Shown one piece after another: positions 58,718 through 64,000 of a stretch of 64,000 nt of DNA. Positions within the stretch are counted from its first letter, which is position 1; each line of letters starts with the position of its first letter. The position numbers were made by a program, and so were the translations under genes. This DNA is from an uncultured Candidatus Thioglobus sp. (GTDB taxonomy: Bacteria > Pseudomonadota > Gammaproteobacteria > PS1 > Thioglobaceae). The notes below the pieces were generated by a model. That model made no database searches. It saw only the letters and a program-made list of their open reading frames with translations, and was not told the origin of the DNA. The DNA lies in NCBI GenBank assembly GCA_910595805.1, contig CAJVCK010000001.1, positions 42,704 through 106,703 of the forward strand, in the 5' to 3' direction.

Positions 58718-61700
58718 ATATAATTAATTTTACTGACGTGCTCACCTAGCAATATGTCAACTGCGTCTATTAGCTTCTGATTCGGCTTTATCGAACAATC
58801 CCGGATAAAAACATTACCTTTAATATTATCTACTTGATAACAAAATTTAACAGGACATCGTCCTTGGTTCTGTCTTAATAAAGTCACAAGATCTTCAAAT
58901 AAGGATTGGTGTTTATGGTTAAGTAAAATTTCAAAACTTTTGGCATACTGTTCTTTAACAACATCAATACCTTCTACCTTGTCCACTACCAACTGCCACT
59001 CGTCACGATAATCTTTGTTGATTTTGCCAGATACTACAACAACACTATCAGCCACCAATTGTTCGCTAACCATCTCTAACTCCATTACTTTAGGAAAGAT
59101 AACAGCGTTTAACAAAGTGTTGTTATCTTCAAGTATCACATTTGCCATTTGCTTTCCACTTTTGGTTGACCGATAACGTAGTTCTGAAATAAGTGCTAAT
59201 ACTCGTGCCTCCTTATTATTTCTAAATATCAGGCTAGAAGGCAAAGTAGCGGAAATAAGCTTTAAATCGGCTTTATATTCATCAGTTGGGTGATTGTAAA
59301 AATAATAACCCATCACACTTCTTTCAAACCCTAAGGTCTCACCAAAAGAAAAATCAGCTGCTGGTAAATATTTTGCTTCGTATTCATTGTGTACCTGCAC
59401 GTCTGCAAACAAACCGCTTTGACCACTGGAACGGTCATTTTGACGCTGCTCTGCTTGCTTCATTGCACTTGGATAAGTTTTAATCAAACTGGCACGGCCC
59501 ACATCAAAACCATCTAAAGCACCACTATAAATCAAAGCCTCAATAGCACGTTTGTTTAAAGACTTACGCTCAATACGCGCACAAAAATCAAACAAATTTT
59601 CATAGTTACCATTCGTTTCTCGCTCGACCACTAAGGTTTCAACCAAAGCCTCACCCACACCCTTAATTGCACCCAGTCCATAAGTAATGGTCTTTTCATC
59701 GCGAATACTAAACTCATAATAAGATTCATTAACATTCGGACCATCAACCGTTAAATCCATAGCTTGTACTTCGTTCACAGTAAAGGCAATTCTATCAGTA
59801 TCATCCATCATGCCGGAAAGTACTGACGCCATAAAGGCAGCAGGATAATGTGCTTTTAGCCAAGCAGTTTGATAAGAGACATAAGCATAAGCCACTGAAT
59901 GTGATTTATTAAATCCATAACCTGAAAACTTGTCAATCAAATCAAAAATTTCATTCGCCTTATCTGCATCAATATCGTGCTCAGCTGCGCCTTTAACAAA
60001 CACATCTCTCTGGGCATCCATTTCTGAAGCGATCTTTTTACCCATCGCACGACGTAATAAATCAGCGCCACCGAGCGAATAACCTGCCATTACTTGAGCG
60101 GATTTCATTACCTGCTCTTGATACAAGAATACGCCGTTAGTCGGTTTAAGGATCTCTTCTAACATTGGGTGTGGGTACTTCACTTTTTGCGTACCGTGTT
60201 TCACATTAATATAATCATCGACCATGCCTGCACCAAGTGGACCTGGTCGATACAAAGCTAACATCGCCACAATGTCTTCAAACGAATCGGCCTGAAGTTT
60301 TTTTAAATAACCTCGCATACCCTCTGATTCAAGCTGAAAAATTCCAGTAGTATCACAACGCTGTAATAACTCATACACGCCTTTATCATCTAAAGACAAG
60401 GCATCTAGATCAATCAGATCATCGCTCAAGCCTTTAGCAAAGATTAGTTTCACAGTTTTATCAATCACTGTTAAATTAGACAAACCTAAGAAATCAAACT
60501 TTACCAAACCCATGGCTTCAACATCTTTCATGTCAAATTGAGAAACCACACCATCTGCCTCATTAGGGCCTTTATAAATCGGGCAAAAATCACTAATCTT
60601 ACTTGGTGCAATGAGAACACCACCAGCATGAGTACCAACATTACGAACTAACCCCTCTAGCTCTAGCGACAAATCAATCAAAGTGGTAACACTTTCTTCA
60701 GAGTCATATCGATTTTTCAACTCTTCGGAATACCACTTATCCTTGTTATCTTGAGACTCGCCTTCTTTAAAGTACCCCAACGCGCGTGATAGGTTGATTT
60801 TAAGGTCATTAGGTATAGATTTAGAAATACGGTCACTAAAACCATAAGGATGCCCTAAAACACGTCCTACGTCACGCACAACCCCCTTAGCCGCCATAGT
60901 ACCGTAAGTAATAATTTGTGATACCTTTTCAGCGCCATATTTTCTTGAAACATATTCGATCACCTCGTCTCGACGATCGGTACAAAAATCAATATCAAAA
61001 TCTGGCATTGATACACGCTCAGGGTTTAAAAAACGCTCAAATAATAATTCATGTTTAATTGGATCAACATTAGTAATGCCAAGCGCATAGGCCACTAAGG
61101 ATCCGGCACCAGAACCACGACCAGGGCCTACAGGGATGCCATTTTTTCTTGACCAGCTAATAAAATCAGCTACAATTAAAAAATAGCCCGGAAAATCCAT
61201 TTGGATAATCACCGAGAGCTCAAATGCTAGACGATCATCATAAACTTGTCGATCGACCTCTAACCCTTGCAGACGATTATCCAAACCTGCTTGTGATTCT
61301 TGAGTAAGAAACTGCGAAATATTTAAGCCTTCGGGAATAGGAAAATCTGGCAAATAATTCTTTTTATATAATTCAAAATGAACATTGCAACGTTTGGCAA
61401 TTTCAACACTGTTAATAATAGCTTCGGGCACATCAACAAACAAATTACTCATCTCTTCACCTGATTTTAAATACTGCTCAGAATGGTAATGTTTTTCACG
61501 CCGCGCATCATCTAATAACCCACCTTGAGATATGCAAATTCTTGCTTCGTGCGCATCAAAATCTTGTTTATTTAAAAATTCTACATCATTGACTGCCACT
61601 AAAGGAATATCAAGCGCCAATCCAAGTTCAATACAAAGATGTAAATGGCGCTCATCATAAACTCGGCCAGTACGCTGAACCCCTAGATAAAAACGATCAC

Positions 61701-62178
61701 CAAAAACACCCTTCCAAGCTTTGGCTTGTTGATTGGCTTCAGGAGTTTGGTTATTGAGTAAAAGTTGCGCCACATCGCTTCGAACTGGCAATGCAATCAG
61801 AATCAAACCTTGGTGATGCTTTGTTAATTGCTCAGTAGTAATACTTACGCCATCAATAGTTTGCCCTTGTACATACGATAAAGATATTAACTCAGACAAA
61901 TTAAGATAACCTTGGTGATTTTGACACAAGAGCAATAACGCAGTATTTTGCTCCTCTCCTTTGAGAACAAGCTCAGCACCAAAGATTGGCTTAATGCCTT
62001 TACCTTTAGCTTCTTTATAAAGTTTAACAGCAGCAAACAGATTGTCATTGTCAGTGAGTGCAATAGCACTCATGCCAAGCGCCTTGGCATGACTTACCAA
62101 TTTTGGTATACGAATTAAACTATTATCAACAGAATACTCGCTATGACAATGTAAATGGACAAATTCAGAATTAAGCAT
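58714..62178 (-). CDS. dnaE: DNA polymerase III subunit alpha
   Basis: A 1154-residue replicative polymerase. The N-terminal PHP domain starts FVHLHCHSEYSVDNS. The C-family polymerase core has PVGPGRGSGAGSLVAYALG, PDFDIDFCTDRRDEVI with catalytic Asp residues, and GFNKSHSVAYAYVSYQTAWL. Helix-hairpin-helix and OB domains follow. Normal length for DnaE1. It stands alone, converging with comEC; a long AT-rich gap and the sox terminator lie upstream of its start. Confidence 0.97.
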   Translation of the reverse strand: MLNSEFVHLHCHSEYSVDNSLIRIPKLVSHAKALGMSAIALTDNDNLFAAVKLYKEAKGKGIKPIFGAELVLKGEEQNTALLLLCQNHQGYLNLSELISLSYVQGQTIDGVSITTEQLTKHHQGLILIALPVRSDVAQLLLNNQTPEANQQAKAWKGVFGDRFYLGVQRTGRVYDERHLHLCIELGLALDIPLVAVNDVEFLNKQDFDAHEARICISQGGLLDDARREKHYHSEQYLKSGEEMSNLFVDVPEAIINSVEIAKRCNVHFELYKKNYLPDFPIPEGLNISQFLTQESQAGLDNRLQGLEVDRQVYDDRLAFELSVIIQMDFPGYFLIVADFISWSRKNGIPVGPGRGSGAGSLVAYALGITNVDPIKHELLFERFLNPERVSMPDFDIDFCTDRRDEVIEYVSRKYGAEKVSQIITYGTMAAKGVVRDVGRVLGHPYGFSDRISKSIPNDLKINLSRALGYFKEGESQDNKDKWYSEELKNRYDSEESVTTLIDLSLELEGLVRNVGTHAGGVLIAPSKISDFCPIYKGPNEADGVVSQFDMKDVEAMGLVKFDFLGLSNLTVIDKTVKLIFAKGLSDDLIDLDALSLDDKGVYELLQRCDTTGIFQLESEGMRGYLKKLQADSFEDIVAMLALYRPGPLGAGMVDDYINVKHGTQKVKYPHPMLEEILKPTNGVFLYQEQVMKSAQVMAGYSLGGADLLRRAMGKKIASEMDAQRDVFVKGAAEHDIDADKANEIFDLIDKFSGYGFNKSHSVAYAYVSYQTAWLKAHYPAAFMASVLSGMMDDTDRIAFTVNEVQAMDLTVDGPNVNESYYEFSIRDEKTITYGLGAIKGVGEALVETLVVERETNGNYENLFDFCARIERKSLNKRAIEALIYSGALDGFDVGRASLIKTYPSAMKQAEQRQNDRSSGQSGLFADVQVHNEYEAKYLPAADFSFGETLGFERSVMGYYFYNHPTDEYKADLKLISATLPSSLIFRNNKEARVLALISELRYRSTKSGKQMANVILEDNNTLLNAVIFPKVMELEMVSEQLVADSVVVVSGKINKDYRDEWQLVVDKVEGIDVVKEQYAKSFEILLNHKHQSLFEDLVTLLRQNQGRCPVKFCYQVDNIKGNVFIRDCSIKPNQKLIDAVDILLGEHVSKINYI

Positions 62179-62292
62179 TAAATAGCGCTAATAATTTAAA
62201 TAAAAAAATGGAAATCTGATTGTATTTTACAACTGTAAATCTCACTGGTTAAATCAACTTGTAATATAAGTTTTATTATTTTAATTTAGACA

Positions 62293-62322
62293 AAAAAATA
62301 CCCCAGTTAAGGGGTATTTTTT
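62293..62322 (-). terminator. Rho-independent terminator of the sox operon
   Basis: AAAAAATACCCC (62293-62304), a 6-nt loop and GGGGTATTTTTT (62311-62322) form a 12-bp perfect stem, 18 nt beyond the soxK stop. On the minus strand the stem is followed by a U tract. It is symmetric and may work both ways. Confidence 0.85.
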
Positions 62323-62340
62323 ATTTATCTGTTTAGATTT

Positions 62341-62643
62341 CTAAAATCTAGGACCAGCGGAGCCAGCTACAGCAGCTTGTGCTAATGCATTTACTGCTTG
62401 TTTATGAGCCTTTTTAGCTACTGCAATTGCAGCATCTGTTTTACCAGCCTTGTTAAGCTTTTTCGCCTCTTTAATCATCTTACCAGTGTCACGCCAAGCC
62501 ATTTTTGCTGCTAGCGCTTTCTTGTAATCTGCTTCAGCAGCACCAATCACTGATTTAAATGAAACTGCCGCTTCAGGCGTATGAAACGCTTGAGCACTTA
62601 AAGTAAAAACAGCCAGAGTAGTTAGTAATATTTTTTTCATCAT
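62341..62643 (-). CDS. soxK: SoxXA-binding protein SoxK (SAXB-like)
   Basis: A 100-residue periplasmic protein (signal MMKKILLTTLAVFTLSAQA, then F). The helical middle KMAWRDTGKMIKEAKKLNKAG, with WRDTxKMIK, is the mark of SoxXA-binding proteins, which stabilise the SoxXA cytochrome and raise its activity in green sulfur bacteria and others. Its place directly after soxA, with an AGGAG box and just before the terminator, supports this. The symbol follows common usage; assignment is by motif and context. Confidence 0.8.
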   Translation of the reverse strand: MMKKILLTTLAVFTLSAQAFHTPEAAVSFKSVIGAAEADYKKALAAKMAWRDTGKMIKEAKKLNKAGKTDAAIAVAKKAHKQAVNALAQAAVAGSAGPRF

Positions 62644-62649
62644 ATTCTC

Positions 62650-63468
62650 CTATTTTCTGTAACGAGCGTCAGTAATTTCAAGACCGTTACTCATTGCTTG
62701 GTGATAGAACTCCATATTACGGTACTCTTCACTTTGTGCGAACAAAGGCTTAGCGCGCATATTCTTCAAACAACCACCATAACGACGATGTAATGTACCT
62801 AAACCACCCCACTTCGCACGATACATTGGTACGTGTGTAGTGTGTCCTAACGCTGGTGACAAGATATCTGCTCTAGCCTTCATGCCAGCCATGTAAACAT
62901 GGCAATCTGCACATGACATGTTGAACTGTCCACGCTTAGCATAGAAAAAGGCTTTACCCTTTTCATAAGCTGCTTTCGCACCATCAGATTCAACTTTTAC
63001 ATTAATCTTTCCACCTGCTGCTTGGTCAGAAATATAAGAACTTATTCTAGTAATCTTACCTTTCATAGTTGGCATTTTCTTACCAGTCTGCTCATTGTAA
63101 CATTTACGGATATCGCCTTCTATTGTCACCACTGTTCCAGCTGCATCATCATAGTATGGATAGTTTAGACGTGCTGTAGATAAGTCGCTAAATTCTTTAC
63201 AATTTCCCATGCCAAATTTTTCAAACTCAGCCTCGCCTTTTTCTACCGCTTCTTCATAAGGTGGGATACCATCTAAGATTTCTTCAAATTGCTCTCTAGA
63301 CCCTTGATCATAAGCGTATACACCATTTGTATAATCAGCAAATTCAACGTTAGGTTTGATTGATTTAAAGTGAGCAACAAAAGCTTTACGATCAGCTTCT
63401 ACATCTGTAGCAGATGCAGCGCCAACCATTAAACCTAAACTGACCACTGCAGTTATTAGTTTTTTCAT
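62650..63468 (-). CDS. soxA: Sulfur oxidation cytochrome SoxA, single-heme type
   Basis: A 272-residue periplasmic protein (signal MKKLITAVVSLGLMVGAASA, then T). With SoxX it conjugates thiosulfate to SoxY. It has one heme motif, CADCH (186-190), and the active-site Cys233 in RRYGGCLKNMRAKPLF. The N-terminal heme of diheme SoxA is absent; Cys90 and Cys123 remain and may form a disulfide. A strong GAGGAG lies before the ATG. The order soxY-soxZ-soxA-soxK is clear; soxX must be upstream or elsewhere. Confidence 0.94.
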   Translation of the reverse strand: MKKLITAVVSLGLMVGAASATDVEADRKAFVAHFKSIKPNVEFADYTNGVYAYDQGSREQFEEILDGIPPYEEAVEKGEAEFEKFGMGNCKEFSDLSTARLNYPYYDDAAGTVVTIEGDIRKCYNEQTGKKMPTMKGKITRISSYISDQAAGGKINVKVESDGAKAAYEKGKAFFYAKRGQFNMSCADCHVYMAGMKARADILSPALGHTTHVPMYRAKWGGLGTLHRRYGGCLKNMRAKPLFAQSEEYRNMEFYHQAMSNGLEITDARYRK

Positions 63469-63491
63469 TGATTTCTCCTCAATTATTTAAG

Positions 63492-63794
63492 CTACTTAGA
63501 CTTCGCAGTCTTAGAACCTGATTTACCCTTGCTGTCTTTATACTTAAGCTCGATCGTGTCGCCTTTTGCGCCAGGAACGTTAAATTTAAAGTACGGATCT
63601 TTAGAAATAGAGCTACCAATATCAGCATCTACAACTGTGTTACCGTTGTGTAATACAACCATGTGCACAATATGATTTGCTGGTACTAATTTACCTTTCT
63701 TCTTACGAAGACCAGTTTCCATTGGGTGTTTAATTAACGCTTTAATACCGATAACGCCTTTTCTAGCCTTAGGCTTTAATTTAATTTTTGCCAT
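63492..63794 (-). CDS. soxZ: Sulfur carrier complex protein SoxZ
   Basis: A 100-residue protein that pairs with SoxY to hold sulfur-substrate adducts. It starts MAKIKLKPKARKGVIGIKAL, with IKHPMETG and GNTVVDADIGSSISKDPYFKF, all typical of SoxZ. It has no signal peptide; in known systems it is exported with SoxY. AGGAGAAT before the ATG is a good ribosome site. It lies 29 nt after soxY. Confidence 0.95.
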   Translation of the reverse strand: MAKIKLKPKARKGVIGIKALIKHPMETGLRKKKGKLVPANHIVHMVVLHNGNTVVDADIGSSISKDPYFKFNVPGAKGDTIELKYKDSKGKSGSKTAKSK

Positions 63795-63823
63795 TTTTAA
63801 TTCTCCTGTAATAATTTAGTTAA

Positions 63824-64000
63824 TTAACCGCCACAACCGCCGATTGTTACTTTCACTTCTTGCGATACTTTAGTAGTTGCACCACCTGCTGTTACTAATG
63901 CATCAACTACAGAAGTTTTACCCATTTTGACACGAGTAGAAATGTAACCTTGAGCGCCAGATAAGTTAAATGAAGCCGCTAATGGCGTACCATTCTTCGC
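63824..64000 (-). CDS. soxY: Sulfur carrier protein SoxY, C-terminal fragment
   Basis: The frame runs off the right edge; only the last 58 residues are visible. They include FNLSGAQGYISTRVKMGKTS and end VKVTIGGCGG, the swinging arm whose Cys carries the sulfur substrate in all SoxY proteins. It lies upstream of soxZ in the same direction. The N-terminus with its Tat signal is outside the window. Confidence 0.95.
   Translation of the reverse strand, partial: AKNGTPLAASFNLSGAQGYISTRVKMGKTSVVDALVTAGGATTKVSQEVKVTIGGCGG

Overview
The window is an AT-rich, gene-dense stretch of chromosome from a gammaproteobacterium. The right edge carries soxY-soxZ-soxA-soxK on the minus strand, which marks a thiosulfate or reduced-sulfur oxidiser. 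The low GC content, compact operons and gene complement suggest the SUP05/Candidatus Thioglobus group or a relative. Retained recA, comEC, mreBCD, a near-complete murein pathway and a two-component system argue for a free-living or facultative lifestyle rather than a strongly reduced symbiont; this lineage call is inference. I saw no insertion sequence, prophage, CRISPR array, tRNA or rRNA.

Layout. 1-1.5 kb: end of xseA, an M23 peptidase and an RDD protein. 1.5-7.2 kb, plus strand: a small membrane protein, ftsB, ispD, ispF, then a fragment of the division/cell-wall cluster (murC, murB, ddl, ftsQ) with tightly overlapping genes. 7.2-10.8 kb, minus: membrane protein, mltD, bolA and a 2Fe-2S/flavin reductase, divergent from miaA, which converges on murD. 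13-19 kb: a YccA-like protein, rppH, hom, thrC, cysM and a ClC-type transporter, converging on hemJ. 19.5-23.3 kb: one very large FAD/Fe-S dehydrogenase. 23.4-29.5 kb: a secreted SCP2-like protein, a GGCT-fold protein, and an apparent operon of two M16 peptidases with a TtrS/TtrR-like two-component system. 29.5-36.2 kb: ftsY, a quinone-oxidoreductase-like protein, phhB, hemC, a secreted thioredoxin, argH and fmt. 36.2-42.4 kb: a GIY-YIG-like protein with an inserted zinc finger, trmL, clpB, rsxE, a secreted rhodanese and prmC. 42.5-44.4 kb: RNase P RNA and a class I fumarase. 44.5-48.7 kb: mreB-mreC-mreD-mrdA. 48.7-53.8 kb, minus: a receiver-like protein, tgt, an ABC exporter, a small conserved protein, recX and recA. 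53.8-58.7 kb: ribD, coaBC and comEC, converging on dnaE. 62.2-64 kb: a strong terminator and the sox genes.

Cell-envelope growth genes (mur, ddl, ftsQ/B, mre, mrdA, mltD) and amino-acid, cofactor and DNA-maintenance genes dominate. The less ordinary features are regulatory. A 41-nt near-perfect palindrome between clpB and rsxE holds an extended -10 element and the rsxE start codon. Several other -10 boxes are palindromic, flanked by inverted repeats, or so close to the start codon that transcripts should be almost leaderless. clpB has a sigma-32-like promoter. Protein-level oddities are a ClC homologue without the gating glutamate, an IspF that has lost its DIGxxFPDTD motif, a GIY-YIG-like protein with an inserted zinc finger, and a receiver-like protein with Glu in place of Asp.
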